64,000 nt of DNA from CAVAWX01 sp963614215. GTDB taxonomy: Bacteria; Actinomycetota; Coriobacteriia; Coriobacteriales; QAMH01. Under the pieces are notes generated by a model that saw nothing but the letters and a program-made list of their open reading frames with translations, was not told the origin of the DNA and did not search any database. Position 1 is the stretch's first letter. Each line of letters starts with the position of its first letter. The stretch spans positions 1 to 64,000 of the forward strand of contig CAVECB010000001.1 of assembly GCA_963614215.1 (NCBI GenBank), read 5' to 3'. This document shows, one piece after another, positions 1 to 8,211 of this stretch. The translations under genes and the position numbers were made by a program.

Positions 1-431
1 CGGGCGGCGCCTGGCAACCGCGCATGAAGGTGAGCGAGAACACCTGGAAGGTCACCATCCCGGGCGTGCTCGACACGCGGCGCTACTACCACGACGACGG
101 CAGCTTCGCCGGCGACTTGATCTTCGACACCTGCGCGCCCGTGCCGCTCGAGCCCGTCGCGGTAAACCCCCTCGACGAGACCAGCCGTAAGCGCTTTGCC
201 GCCGACCTGGCCAGTGAGGACATGCTGCGCCCCCTCGTGCGCGGCGGCCGTTCCGTGCCCGGCCGCGAGATTTCGGCAGCCGCCGCGCAGTCGCGCTGCA
301 AGGAGCAATTGGGTAAACTAGACAGTTCGATACAGCGTTTCATGAACCCGCACAGCTATCCTGCGGGCATAGAGAGCGGTTTGTACGAGCGCCGCACGCA
401 GATGATTATGTCGCTGCGCGGCCTCGACTAG
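1..431 (+). CDS. pncB: Nicotinate phosphoribosyltransferase, C-terminal part (cut by window start)
   Basis: The frame is open from base 3, so this is the carboxy-terminal 143 residues of a longer gene. The enzyme joins nicotinate to PRPP with ATP in the NAD salvage pathway, in the cytoplasm. The visible part carries the family's late KVSEN-x-x-K-x-x-x-PG segment (residues 8-22), the conserved strand with DLI, and the closing NPHSYP stretch near residue 116 followed by the RRTQMIMSLRGL helix. The active-site half lies outside the window. The stop is followed about 25 nt later by the DegV gene on the same strand, so the two are probably cotranscribed. The identification rests on the C-terminal motifs only but fits this family well. 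Confidence 0.85.
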   Translation, partial: GGAWQPRMKVSENTWKVTIPGVLDTRRYYHDDGSFAGDLIFDTCAPVPLEPVAVNPLDETSRKRFAADLASEDMLRPLVRGGRSVPGREISAAAAQSRCKEQLGKLDSSIQRFMNPHSYPAGIESGLYERRTQMIMSLRGLD

Positions 432-455
432 CGAGATGATAGGGAAGTGGTGCAC

Positions 456-1511
456 ATGCAAAGCAAGGTGAAATGCCGGCTCGTCTTGGATTCGTGCTGC
501 GATTTGCCGGCGCAGGTGTTTGCGGACGCGGGCGTCGAGTACTTCAAGTTCCCCTTCAGCATGAACGACGGCGAGCACCTCGACGACATGTGGCAGACGA
601 TGGAGGCCAAGGAGTTCTTCGGCCGCCTGCGCAAAGGCGAGGTCTCGGGCACGGCGCAGATCCCCATCGTCGAGCTGTCCGAGCGCTTGGAGGAGTGGGC
701 CGCCGACGGCACCCCCACCGTCTACCTCGCGTTTTCCTCGGGGCTGTCCGGCACCTTCGAGACCGTCGAGCGCCTGGCCGCCGACGTGCGAGCCGCGCAT
801 CCCGGCTTCGAGCTGTTCACCGTGGACACAAAGCTGGCCTCCATCGCCGAGGGCCTGCTGGCCTACGAGGCTATACGCCAGCGCGACCGCGGGCTGTCGG
901 CCGGGCAGCTGGCCGCGTGGGCCGAGGAGGCGCGCTGGTTCGTGAACTGCGGCTTCACCATCGACGAGCTGGAGCACCTGCGGCGCGGCGGACGCATCCC
1001 CGACATGGCGGCCACGGCCGGTACCAAGCTCAATATCAAGCCCATGCTCGACTTCAACGCCGACGGCACGCTCAGTCTGGCGGGCGTGGCGCGCGGGCGC
1101 AAGAAGGCGCTCAAGGCGCTCGTGGCCACCTACGACGAGAAACACCGCGACGGCAACGGCTCGGACGAGACGGTGCTCGTGGCGCACGCCGACTGCGAGG
1201 GCGACATGCGCTGGGTCGAGGACCATCTGGACCGCCCCGAGGGCAGCGTCCCGCCCATCCACTGCGAGATAGGGCCGGTCATCGGCTCGCACGTGGGGCC
1301 GGGCATGGTGGCCATCGCCTTTTGGGGCAACGACAGGCGCGAGACCATCTCGATTGCCGACAGGATTGCCAACAGGCTCGGTCGCGGCAAGGACGCGGAG
1401 AAAGCTGGGGGTAAAGAGGACGCGGCTGCCGACGGGGCTGCCGATGGGACTGCCGACGGGGCTGCTGATGCGGGCGCGGCCGGTAAAGCCGCTGGTGAAG
1501 CGGGCGCGTAG
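456..1511 (+). CDS. DegV family protein (fatty-acid binding)
   Basis: A 351-residue cytosolic protein of the DegV family, whose members bind a fatty acid and, in some species, act with fatty-acid kinase FakA. The family signature LVLDSCCDLP is near residue 10 and SSGLSGTFETV near residue 95. The usual TSQPS motif reads TAQIP here. I chose the ATG at 456 because AGGGA at 441-445 lies 10 nt upstream; the in-frame GTG at 447 sits too close to it. The last 30 or so residues are an Ala/Gly/Asp-rich tail encoded by a tandem GC-rich hexamer-like tract, unlike the folded domain. The next gene starts 10 nt downstream, suggesting an operon with pncB and the dehydrogenase-like gene. Confidence 0.85.
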   Translation: MQSKVKCRLVLDSCCDLPAQVFADAGVEYFKFPFSMNDGEHLDDMWQTMEAKEFFGRLRKGEVSGTAQIPIVELSERLEEWAADGTPTVYLAFSSGLSGTFETVERLAADVRAAHPGFELFTVDTKLASIAEGLLAYEAIRQRDRGLSAGQLAAWAEEARWFVNCGFTIDELEHLRRGGRIPDMAATAGTKLNIKPMLDFNADGTLSLAGVARGRKKALKALVATYDEKHRDGNGSDETVLVAHADCEGDMRWVEDHLDRPEGSVPPIHCEIGPVIGSHVGPGMVAIAFWGNDRRETISIADRIANRLGRGKDAEKAGGKEDAAADGAADGTADGAADAGAAGKAAGEAGA

Positions 1512-1520
1512 GACGCGGGC

Positions 1521-2579
1521 ATGGACACCATCGACACTCAGATAGTCTTTTTCGGCGGCGCGGTGAACCCGCCGGCGCTCGAGGCGATAGTGAAGCTGAA
1601 GCAGGCGGGCTTTGACGTGATCGACGCGCAGCACGACTCGCGCGAGGCCGCCGTCTTGCGCACGGTGGGTATCCCACACATCGCCGACCGCGCCACGGCC
1701 GTAAACGAATGCCAGGTCGTGATCAGCTCGTGCGCGACCAGCGCCGAAGTCGAAGACCTCTACCTGGGCGACGACGGCCTGCTGGAGCTGCTCGATTCTG
1801 GCACCGTGTGCATCGATGCGAGCTTTTCCTCGCCGCGCCTTGCCCGCGAAATTCAGGCGCTGGCCGCCACGCGCGACATCTTCTTCATCGACGCGCCCAT
1901 CACCGCGCTCGGCGAAAAGGAAGAGTCGCTCGTGTTCGTGGGCGGCGACGCGCAGGCTCGCGAGGAGGCATCGCCCCTTTTTCCCTATCTTGCGCACAAG
2001 GTCGTGCTGCAAGACGGCCCGGGCGCAGGCCAGATGGCGGCGCTCGTGGCCTACGTGGGGCTGGCCGGCTCCATCATGGGCACGGTCGAGGCCATCTCCA
2101 TCGGGCACATCGCGGGCTTTGCCGGTTCGGATGCGGTAAACGCGCTGGCCTCGACTTCGGCCGGCTCGCGCGCGTTGGTCGACTACGCCCCCAAGATGCT
2201 TTTGCACGACTACGACGGCCGCATCGACGTGCATCGCTTCCTCGACGCGCTCGACGTGGTGCTCGACCTGGCCGAGGAATGCGACGTGTCTGTGCCGCTG
2301 GTCGAGACCGTCTACCAGCTCTCCGAGCTGCTCTCCACCGTCGGCGGCGACAATTTGAACATCCAAGCGCTGGCCTTGCTCTACGAAGACGAGGAGACTT
2401 GCGCGCGCTACGGGCTGGACTGGGCGCTGGCCGACGAGGAGTACTACGACGACGAGGACGGCGAGGACTTCGACCTAGAGGAGTTTTTGCGGGCCAACCT
2501 CGGCGGGCGCGGCATCGGACGCCACGGCCCGGCAGACGATGCGCCTTCGGCCTCTGGCGGCTTCTTCAGCAAAAACTAG
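1521..2579 (+). CDS. 3-hydroxyisobutyrate-dehydrogenase-like protein with atypical active site
   Basis: A 352-residue protein related to the beta-hydroxyacid dehydrogenase family (3-hydroxyisobutyrate/6-phosphogluconate type). The supporting parts are an N-terminal Rossmann-like half, DAPITALGEKEESLVFVGGD around residue 133 (family: DAPVSGG...G..mvGG), and the hinge DGPGAGQMAALVAYVG around residue 170 leading into the all-helical C-terminal half. Two features are wrong for an ordinary member: the expected N-terminal GxGxMG nucleotide motif reads FFGGAVNPP, and the hinge lacks the catalytic lysine and the asparagine of GxxGxGxxxKxxxN. The C-terminal end is very acidic (YYDDEDGEDFDLEEF). It may bind a nucleotide or metabolite without the classical chemistry. 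It lies 10 nt after the DegV gene. Confidence 0.7.
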   Translation: MDTIDTQIVFFGGAVNPPALEAIVKLKQAGFDVIDAQHDSREAAVLRTVGIPHIADRATAVNECQVVISSCATSAEVEDLYLGDDGLLELLDSGTVCIDASFSSPRLAREIQALAATRDIFFIDAPITALGEKEESLVFVGGDAQAREEASPLFPYLAHKVVLQDGPGAGQMAALVAYVGLAGSIMGTVEAISIGHIAGFAGSDAVNALASTSAGSRALVDYAPKMLLHDYDGRIDVHRFLDALDVVLDLAEECDVSVPLVETVYQLSELLSTVGGDNLNIQALALLYEDEETCARYGLDWALADEEYYDDEDGEDFDLEEFLRANLGGRGIGRHGPADDAPSASGGFFSKN

Positions 2580-3052
2580 CTGCGGCGCGCCCGTTGCCGG
2601 CACTGTGTGTGCCCCTCGCGCCGGCTGCCCCTCGCGTCGGCTCGCGCCTGCGTGACAGCTCGCCCTCGGCGTTCGTGGCGGCTCGCGCCTGCACCTGCGC
2701 GCCTTCCTCTTCACCGAAAACGCGCAGCTTCGACGCTGTGGTAGAATCCCCCTCATGCTCCTTCCAGGCTGTGGTTGCGATACGGCCCGCGCGGTCGTGT
2801 CTAGTCCAAGGCAGACGCGGTCAAAAGGATCCACGTAAACACATCGCAGCGGCGGTGTGCGAGCACGGCGCGTCTTAGGTGTAAGTCGTACCGTCCGTAA
2901 AGGGCGCATCCCGCGCCCCGGGCGAGCGGGTGAGTCGTTCGGCTTCTCGTCGGAGAGGCCGGGCAAAAGCTCCGGTATGCAAGTGTGGGGTCAAAGACCA
3001 GGTCAGCTGGGAGGAGCCTTCTTTGGACGCAAGGCGATGCGGGGGCGAGGCT
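2580..3052 (+). other. 473-bp intergenic stretch with probable long leader
   Basis: No convincing protein gene was found. Near 2605-2690 there are degenerate short repeats (CCCCTCGCG-C/T-CGGCT and GGCTCGCGCCTG, two copies each). A likely promoter at 2739-2747 would give about 300 nt of untranslated leader before the lipoprotein gene. That leader contains GC-rich inverted repeats, for example CCCGC...GCGGG around 2908-2930. I could not match it to a riboswitch class from memory. Confidence 0.5.
2739..2747 (+). promoter_or_regulatory. Extended -10 promoter element
   Basis: TGGTAGAAT is an extended -10 (TGN plus TAGAAT). No good -35 is visible, as is usual for extended -10 promoters. It is the only strong promoter between the upstream stop and the lipoprotein gene. 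Confidence 0.5.
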
Positions 3053-4042
3053 ATGATGGCGAACAAACGGGCTGCGATGCGCGGGTTGGTCGCCGCTGTC
3101 ATGTGCGTGATGTGCTGCGTTGCGGGGCTGGCCCTGTCCGGCTGCCAGCAACTGCCCTCGCAACCCGAGACGCAGTCTTCTTCTACATTGAACTCGAGTG
3201 CCACCGTCTCGTCCGGCACCCTGACGGTGGGCGTGAATGCGTCGAAATCCCCGTATGGCGGCACCAACTCCGCCGGCGAGATCGTGGGTCTGGACGTGGA
3301 TCTGGCCGCCGCGCTGGCCGACCAGCTGGGCTTGAAGGTGAAGGTCGTCGACGTGAAGGACGAGGGCGCAAAAAAGCTCGAGGCCAAGGAAATCGACGTG
3401 GCGCTGGGCCTGGCAAAGACGGGCAACAACGACGCGCTGGCCTATTCGAAGGCCTACCTCAACGACGGCTCGGCGCTGTTCATGCCCAAGGACAAGGCGA
3501 AAAGCGACGTCGCGTCCGTGGACTTCGCGAACCTGAACGGCCAGAAGGTGTTGGTGCAATCGTCGAGCGCGGCCGCCACCGAGGTGCAAGAGGCGCTCGG
3601 CCTGGCGTCTACCAGCGCGGTGGCCACGGTAAAAGACGGCTTCGACGCGCTGGGCAACGGGACGTCGGACTACTTCATCGCTGACGCTGCGGCGGGCGAC
3701 TACTACGCACGCGACTACGAGAACATTGTGAACGTGGGCTTTTTGAGCTCTGTGTCCGTGCGCCCCGTGTACGCGGCGACGCTGGCGGCCAGCTCCGAGC
3801 TGACGAGCGCGGTGGCCAAGGCGGTGGACGCACTGGCCTCCGACGGCACGGCACGCCTGTTCGTGGACAAGTGGCTGGGCACGCAAGGCGAGGCGCTCTT
3901 GCCCGGAAAGACCGACATGTCCACGCTGCCGGACAGCTTTGCGCCGAACGCCCAGCAGGGACAACAGAACACCGAGCAGGCTCAGGCGCAGGGTCAGACC
4001 CAAGGAGCGGCGACGACGGAGACGGCGACGACGCAGAACTAG
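3053..4042 (+). CDS. Amino-acid-type ABC transporter substrate-binding lipoprotein
   Basis: A 329-residue extracytoplasmic solute-binding protein of the type that delivers polar amino acids to an ABC permease. A basic start (NKR) and hydrophobic segment end in the lipobox LALSGC, so the mature protein would be lipid-anchored at the Cys near residue 30. The mature part follows the SBP_bac_3 pattern: LTVGVNASKSPYGG, then GEIVGLDVDLAAALADQLGLKV, then EIDVALGLAKT. The C-terminus is a Gln/Thr/Ala-rich low-complexity tail. I chose the ATG at 3053 (or 3056) because upstream in-frame codons add a basic non-signal sequence. No permease or ATPase gene is adjacent, so the substrate and partners are unknown. 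Confidence 0.85.
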   Translation: MMANKRAAMRGLVAAVMCVMCCVAGLALSGCQQLPSQPETQSSSTLNSSATVSSGTLTVGVNASKSPYGGTNSAGEIVGLDVDLAAALADQLGLKVKVVDVKDEGAKKLEAKEIDVALGLAKTGNNDALAYSKAYLNDGSALFMPKDKAKSDVASVDFANLNGQKVLVQSSSAAATEVQEALGLASTSAVATVKDGFDALGNGTSDYFIADAAAGDYYARDYENIVNVGFLSSVSVRPVYAATLAASSELTSAVAKAVDALASDGTARLFVDKWLGTQGEALLPGKTDMSTLPDSFAPNAQQGQQNTEQAQAQGQTQGAATTETATTQN

Positions 4043-4230
4043 GCGCTATCTGCGTGCCACCGCAGCCACGTCCGCGCATTCAAGTGCCGGCGCCAATGTG
4101 GCGCGGGAAAATTTTTCGAGAGCAGATGATGACAAACCTGAAACGCGCCGCTTGAAGGGCTGCATCGGCGGTATCATCAAGGGACAGAACGGGCGCGAGA
4201 GCGCCTTCGGCAAAAGCAAGGAGGTCCATC

Positions 4231-4803
4231 ATGGCTATCACCGTTACCGGACGAAAGACGAGCGTCACCCCTGCTTTGAAGGACTACGTGGACGAGAAGG
4301 TGGGCCGCGCGCTCGAGGTGTTTGATCGCGCCGCGCTGGCCGCCGAGGTCGTCTTGCGCGCGGAGAAGAACCCCGCGAACCCCAAAAACGCGATTTGCGA
4401 GGTCACGGTGCGCGCGAAGGGCGCCGTCATCCGCGTGGCAGAGGCCGAGACCGACATGTACGCTGCCATCGACGTGGCCGCCGACAAGGTGGCGCGCCAG
4501 CTGCGCAAGTACAAGACCAAGGTCGTGGACAGGCGCGGTGGCCGCGGATCTATCCGCGAGTTGGAGCCGGCCGAGCTCGACATCGAGCTGCCGGCGGTGG
4601 ACGTGGAAGAAGACGATGACTTCATGGTGCGCACCAAGGAAGTCGAGATGGAGCCCATGACCGAGGAGCACGCGCTCGTGCAGACCGACCTGCTCGGCCA
4701 CGATTTCTATGTGTACTTCGACCAGGACGCTCACCAGATCCAGGTCGTGTACCACCGCAAGAACGGCGGGTACGGCATCATCAAACCGGTGGTGAAGGCC
4801 TAA
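4231..4803 (+). CDS. hpf: Ribosome hibernation promoting factor, long form
   Basis: A 190-residue long-form HPF. The N-terminal RaiA/YfiA domain (about 1-100; ITVTGRKTSVTPALKDYVDEK) occupies the A/P-site region of the 30S subunit. The C-terminal domain (about 130-188; EVEMEPMTEEHALVQ, then HDFYVYFD and YHRKNGGYGIIKP) mediates 100S dimer formation in the family. It is preceded by a strong AAGGAGG-type ribosome binding site at 4219-4226. It stands alone between the lipoprotein gene and convergent pgi. The 188-nt upstream gap is longer than needed for a simple promoter and contains short GC-rich inverted repeats. Confidence 0.95.
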   Translation: MAITVTGRKTSVTPALKDYVDEKVGRALEVFDRAALAAEVVLRAEKNPANPKNAICEVTVRAKGAVIRVAEAETDMYAAIDVAADKVARQLRKYKTKVVDRRGGRGSIRELEPAELDIELPAVDVEEDDDFMVRTKEVEMEPMTEEHALVQTDLLGHDFYVYFDQDAHQIQVVYHRKNGGYGIIKPVVKA

Positions 4804-4805
4804 AA

Positions 4806-4865
4806 AGCCGCACAGACGAAGCGCTTGCGCAGGTGAAGCGCCCGTGCTTCACCTGCGGTGCGGCT
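4806..4865. terminator. Nested hairpin between convergent hpf and pgi
   Basis: An outer stem AGCCGCAC (4806-4813) pairs with GTGCGGCT (4858-4865). Inside it a perfect 11-bp stem GCAGGTGAAGC (4829-4839) pairs with GCTTCACCTGC (4846-4856) across a 6-nt loop. There is an A/T run on the hpf side (4802-4806) and none on the other, so it could end pgi transcription and act as an mRNA 3'-end block for hpf. The pgi stop codon overlaps its right edge. Confidence 0.65.
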
Positions 4866-6633
4866 AGTGCGCCTTGCGCGCGTAGGCGGCCGAAATGGCG
4901 GCGCACACCTCGTCGGCAAACAGCGTGAGGAACTTCGAGTCGTTGTCCTTCAGGTGCACGTAGACCGCGCGCCTGCCCCGGCTGGCCAGCGCGGAGAAGT
5001 CGCCCAGCGCTTCGGCGTTTTCCACGTCGCCCAGCGTGTAGTCCTTGTGCGGAATTTTTATGTCGTAGGGCTCGTCGGAGCTGACCACGAGAAACACGCC
5101 GGTGTTCGAGCCGCCTTTGTGCAGCTGGCCGGTCGAGTGCAGGTAGCGCGGGCCAATCTCCAGACACGACGCCACGCGCAGGCGGTCGGCCACGCGGTGC
5201 CGCACGCGCTCCAAGCACTCGCGCCGCCCCACGCCCCTGAAAGGCAAAAAGGCGTTGAACGAGAAGTAGTCGTTTTCGCCGATCGAGCGAAACAGCCGCC
5301 GTAGTGCGACGCCCAGCCCCACGTTTTCCAACGCGTCGGCGTTCATGCCCTCCAGCAGCGCGGCGCTCACGTAGACGCGGTCGGCGCCGCAGATGTCGGA
5401 CACCTCATACTCGCGCCAGGCGGGCTTGCCGTTTGCGGCCGCGGGCACTTCAAACGACGCCGCCCCGTCGAGGGCCAGCAGCTCGCGCGTGGCGACCTTC
5501 GTGCTCTCGACGTCCGGCTGGTCGAAGGGGTTTATCTGCATGAGCCAGCCAGTGAAGGCTACGGCGTACTCCCACACGAGGAAATAGTTGGCCATCGCGT
5601 TGACGTCGGGGATGTCCACGCGAAACACCGGCGCCTCGGGGTGCAGGCAGGTGCGCGCGTGCTCGAAGGCCTCGCTGTTGTTGATGTTGCACAAGATGAC
5701 GCTGCGGTCGGGGTAGTAGTCGGCCAGGATGCCCGAGTCCACCTCGACGTTGGGCAGGATGCCGACGCCGCATTTGCCCAGCGACTCGGCCACCAGCTGC
5801 TCGACCCACAGGCCGAAGACCTGGTTGCGCGGGGGCATGACCAGCGAGAACTTGTCGCGGCCGGCCTGCCAGTTCTCGTAGAGGAAAGATGCCAGGCGCA
5901 GTGCGGGGTTGTCGGGGGAGTCGGACGCGCAGCGCTGCTCCATCTCGACGGCATCGGCCAGCGTCTGCTCGACGTCGATGCCGACCGAGGCCATGGGCAT
6001 GAGGCCGAACACGGACAGCGCCGAGTAGCGCCCACCCACTTCGGGGCATCCGTGCAGCACGGCGCGCCACGAGTTCTTGCGCGCGACGGCCTCCAACTCG
6101 CTGCCCGGGTCGGTGATGGCGATGAAGCGCCCGCCGGCGGCCTCCTCGCCCAGATGCGCGCACACGTACTTCCACGCGACGTGGCTGGCCACCGTGGGCT
6201 CGAGCGTGGTGCCGGACTTCGACGACACGATGTAGAGCGTGCGTGCGGGGTCTGACGAGCCGAGGATGTGGTTCACGTAGACCGGCGACAGCGAGTCCAT
6301 GGTGCGGAAAGGCACCTCGTCGGGCACCTCGAAGCTGTGCAGCTTGGTGATGGTCTGGGCCGCTTGCGTCGAGCCGCCCTGGCCGATCAAGACGACGGCG
6401 TCGAGGCCGGCGCCGCGCGCCTGCTGCGCGAGTATGGCCACTTCGGCCGGGTCGGTGGGGGGCTTGCTGGCCAGGGTGGTCCAGCCCAGGCGGGTGGCGG
6501 CGTAGTCGCCCACCTCTTTATCGAACTCGAAGACCGAACCGTCTTTTGCCGCCATGCGCGAGGGCACGTGATGCTCAATCAGCTTGCGCGCCGCATCCGA
6601 TGCGCCCAGCGTGGCACCGTCGATGAAGGACAT
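4864..6633 (-). CDS. pgi: Glucose-6-phosphate isomerase
   Basis: A 589-residue cytosolic enzyme interconverting glucose-6-phosphate and fructose-6-phosphate. The SIS-fold features are VLIGQGGSTQAAQTI, the phosphate-binding SSKSGTTLEP, the middle block KFSLVMPP...WVEQLVAESLGK, and the C-terminal block LHSTGQLHKGGSNTGVFL. The last is typical of the long PGI version found fused to transaldolase in some bacteria; no transaldolase domain is attached here. I chose the ATG at 6633 because AAAGGA lies 9-10 nt upstream; a longer in-frame reading to 6705 has no ribosome binding site and overlaps the promoter. It is divergent from veg. Confidence 0.9.
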   Translation of the reverse strand: MSFIDGATLGASDAARKLIEHHVPSRMAAKDGSVFEFDKEVGDYAATRLGWTTLASKPPTDPAEVAILAQQARGAGLDAVVLIGQGGSTQAAQTITKLHSFEVPDEVPFRTMDSLSPVYVNHILGSSDPARTLYIVSSKSGTTLEPTVASHVAWKYVCAHLGEEAAGGRFIAITDPGSELEAVARKNSWRAVLHGCPEVGGRYSALSVFGLMPMASVGIDVEQTLADAVEMEQRCASDSPDNPALRLASFLYENWQAGRDKFSLVMPPRNQVFGLWVEQLVAESLGKCGVGILPNVEVDSGILADYYPDRSVILCNINNSEAFEHARTCLHPEAPVFRVDIPDVNAMANYFLVWEYAVAFTGWLMQINPFDQPDVESTKVATRELLALDGAASFEVPAAANGKPAWREYEVSDICGADRVYVSAALLEGMNADALENVGLGVALRRLFRSIGENDYFSFNAFLPFRGVGRRECLERVRHRVADRLRVASCLEIGPRYLHSTGQLHKGGSNTGVFLVVSSDEPYDIKIPHKDYTLGDVENAEALGDFSALASRGRRAVYVHLKDNDSKFLTLFADEVCAAISAAYARKAH

Positions 6634-6704
6634 GCGAAATCCTTTCCGTGCAATAGCCCGCGCGGGGCACGCGGGCGCGTCTGCAAAAAAAGCTAAGCTC
6701 TGCA

Positions 6705-6710
6705 ATTATA
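6705..6710 (-). promoter_or_regulatory. -10 element of pgi
   Basis: Perfect TATAAT on the minus strand, 72 nt upstream of the pgi ATG. The -35 region is weak. Confidence 0.55.
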
Positions 6711-6733
6711 CTGCACCATTTCTCTCTTGCGCA

Positions 6734-6742
6734 TGGTACAAT
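6734..6742 (+). promoter_or_regulatory. Extended -10 promoter of veg
   Basis: TGGTACAAT (TGN plus TACAAT) lies 31 nt before the veg ATG and is back-to-back with the pgi -10, so the two genes share a short divergent control region. Confidence 0.6.
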
Positions 6743-6773
6743 GTAGATTCTGTATGTCAGGAGGACACGGTTT

Positions 6774-7076
6774 ATGGACGAAGAACCCATCACAAAGCAG
6801 GTTGCCTACGTCAACAGCATACACAAGACGCTCATCGACATGAAGGGCAAGCGCCTGCGCGTGCGCGCGAATCTCGGCCGCTCCAAGATTGTCGAGCGCG
6901 AGGGCACCCTGACCCAGGCCCACAACTCGCTGTTCATCATCGAGGTGGAGGAAAAGCGCGGGCGCAAGGCACGTCAGTCCTTCCAGTACGTCGACGTCCT
7001 CACGGGCACGGTCGAGTTGACCGACCTCGACAACGACCAGCGCCTTTTCCCCGAGCTGCAAGAAGAGATTTTCTAG
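6774..7076 (+). CDS. veg: Veg family protein
   Basis: A 100-residue protein of the Veg family (formerly DUF1021), a small beta-rich protein known in Bacillus as a biofilm-gene stimulator; its molecular activity is not settled. The family pattern is visible as ITKQVAYVNSIHKTLIDMKGKRL at the start, GRSKIVEREGTL in the middle and a central beta segment LFIIEVEEKRGRKARQSFQYVDVLTG. A strong TCAGGAGG ribosome binding site precedes it. It lies 88 nt before ispE on the same strand, the same order as in many Gram-positive genomes, which supports both calls. Confidence 0.9.
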   Translation: MDEEPITKQVAYVNSIHKTLIDMKGKRLRVRANLGRSKIVEREGTLTQAHNSLFIIEVEEKRGRKARQSFQYVDVLTGTVELTDLDNDQRLFPELQEEIF

Positions 7077-7164
7077 CGCCGCTTCGAGCACGTGTCGCGC
7101 ACCGCCTGCGTCGTATCGCACGCGTCGCCCGATTGCGCGAAGAGCCGCTTCGAGAAAGGCGCAC

Positions 7165-8211
7165 ATGCCATCCATATACGCATATGCAAAGGTGAACCTG
7201 CTGCTCGCGGTGGAATATCCGCCCGTCGGCGGGTTTCATGCGCTGCGCTCGGTGTTCCAGACCGTGGATTTGGCCGACGAGCTGGATTTTTCGCGGGTGC
7301 CGCGCGGGGAGCTGGCGGAGTTTCGCGAAGACGCGCCCAGCGCCGCGCATGATGAAGGTCGCGGCGGCGAAGGCTGCGATGTTGGCGGTGCTGGTGGCGC
7401 CGAGAGCTGTAGTGTCGAGAAGGGTGGCCGCGTCGTTTCGGATGGGCGGCTCGCGTTCACGCAGGCGGGCAGCGCCGTGGTCGTGGAGTGCGTGCCGGAT
7501 GTGGGACAGCCCTGCGAGGGCAATCTGGTGTTTCGCGCGCTCGACGCGATGGAGCGGACGTGCGGACGTGCGGTTGCAGCCGCGGACGAGGCCTTGTGCG
7601 TGCGGGTGAAGAAGAACATCCCGGCAGGCGGCGGGCTGGGCGGGGGCTCGAGCGATGCCGCTGCGGCCATCTCCTGGTATGCCGCCGAGCACGGCATCGA
7701 TGCGCGCGGCCCGCAAGCCCTGGCCGTGGCTGCCGAGCTGGGCAGCGACGTCGCGTGTTTCCTCTACGGTGGCGCCACGCTCATGTCGGGCAAAGGCGAG
7801 CGCTTGAAGCGGCTGTTGCCACCGTTTGCGCTGCCCATCGTTTTGATGGGCGACGCGCGGGGCAACTCGACACCCGAGGTCTATAGGGCATTTGACGCCG
7901 CGCCCGCCGCGCCCGCAGACCCGGATGCGCTCGTGCAGCTGATGGAGGAATGCGCCATCCCCTCCTCTCTTGCGCGGGCCTGCGCGAACAACCTGCAAGA
8001 GGCCGCCTTTTCCTGCAACCCCGAGCTGCGTGCGCGCGTCGAGCGCGCCCAGGCTGCCCCCGATGTGCTGGCCGCCCTCGTCACGGGCAGCGGCTCGACG
8101 TCTTTTGCCATATGCGCAGACGATGCGGCAGCGCAGCGCTTCGCCGTTCGCGCGGCTGCCTACTCTGCTTGGACGCGCGTCGTTCACGCTGTCCAGCCCG
8201 CCGCCCTCTAA
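7165..8211 (+). CDS. ispE: 4-(cytidine 5'-diphospho)-2-C-methyl-D-erythritol kinase
   Basis: A 348-residue GHMP kinase that phosphorylates CDP-methylerythritol in the MEP isoprenoid pathway. It has the N-terminal AYAKVNLLL, the glycine-rich ATP loop IPAGGGLGGGSSDAAA around residue 153, and the C-terminal GSGSTSFAI. Residues about 55-95 (PSAAHDEGRGGEGCDVGGAGG) are a Gly/Ala-rich insertion not expected in the family, giving roughly 40-50 extra residues. AAAGG a few nt upstream serves as ribosome binding site. The pathway partners ispD and ispF are in the same window at 53821-55223. Confidence 0.9.
   Translation: MPSIYAYAKVNLLLAVEYPPVGGFHALRSVFQTVDLADELDFSRVPRGELAEFREDAPSAAHDEGRGGEGCDVGGAGGAESCSVEKGGRVVSDGRLAFTQAGSAVVVECVPDVGQPCEGNLVFRALDAMERTCGRAVAAADEALCVRVKKNIPAGGGLGGGSSDAAAAISWYAAEHGIDARGPQALAVAAELGSDVACFLYGGATLMSGKGERLKRLLPPFALPIVLMGDARGNSTPEVYRAFDAAPAAPADPDALVQLMEECAIPSSLARACANNLQEAAFSCNPELRARVERAQAAPDVLAALVTGSGSTSFAICADDAAAQRFAVRAAAYSAWTRVVHAVQPAAL

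Noticed and set aside
318..2366. 682-codon minus-strand open frame
   Set aside because: It is opposite three well-supported genes, rich in His/Arg/Val/Gly from antisense GC codons, and has no motifs or ribosome binding site.
2970..3030. Small SRP RNA, suggested by ACCAGGTCAG followed by GGGAGGAGCC
   Set aside because: The apical GGAA tetraloop and the correct spacing of the SRP domain IV are missing.
4864..6705. Longer pgi start at 6705
   Set aside because: It overlaps the -10 element and lacks a ribosome binding site; the ATG at 6633 has AAAGGA.
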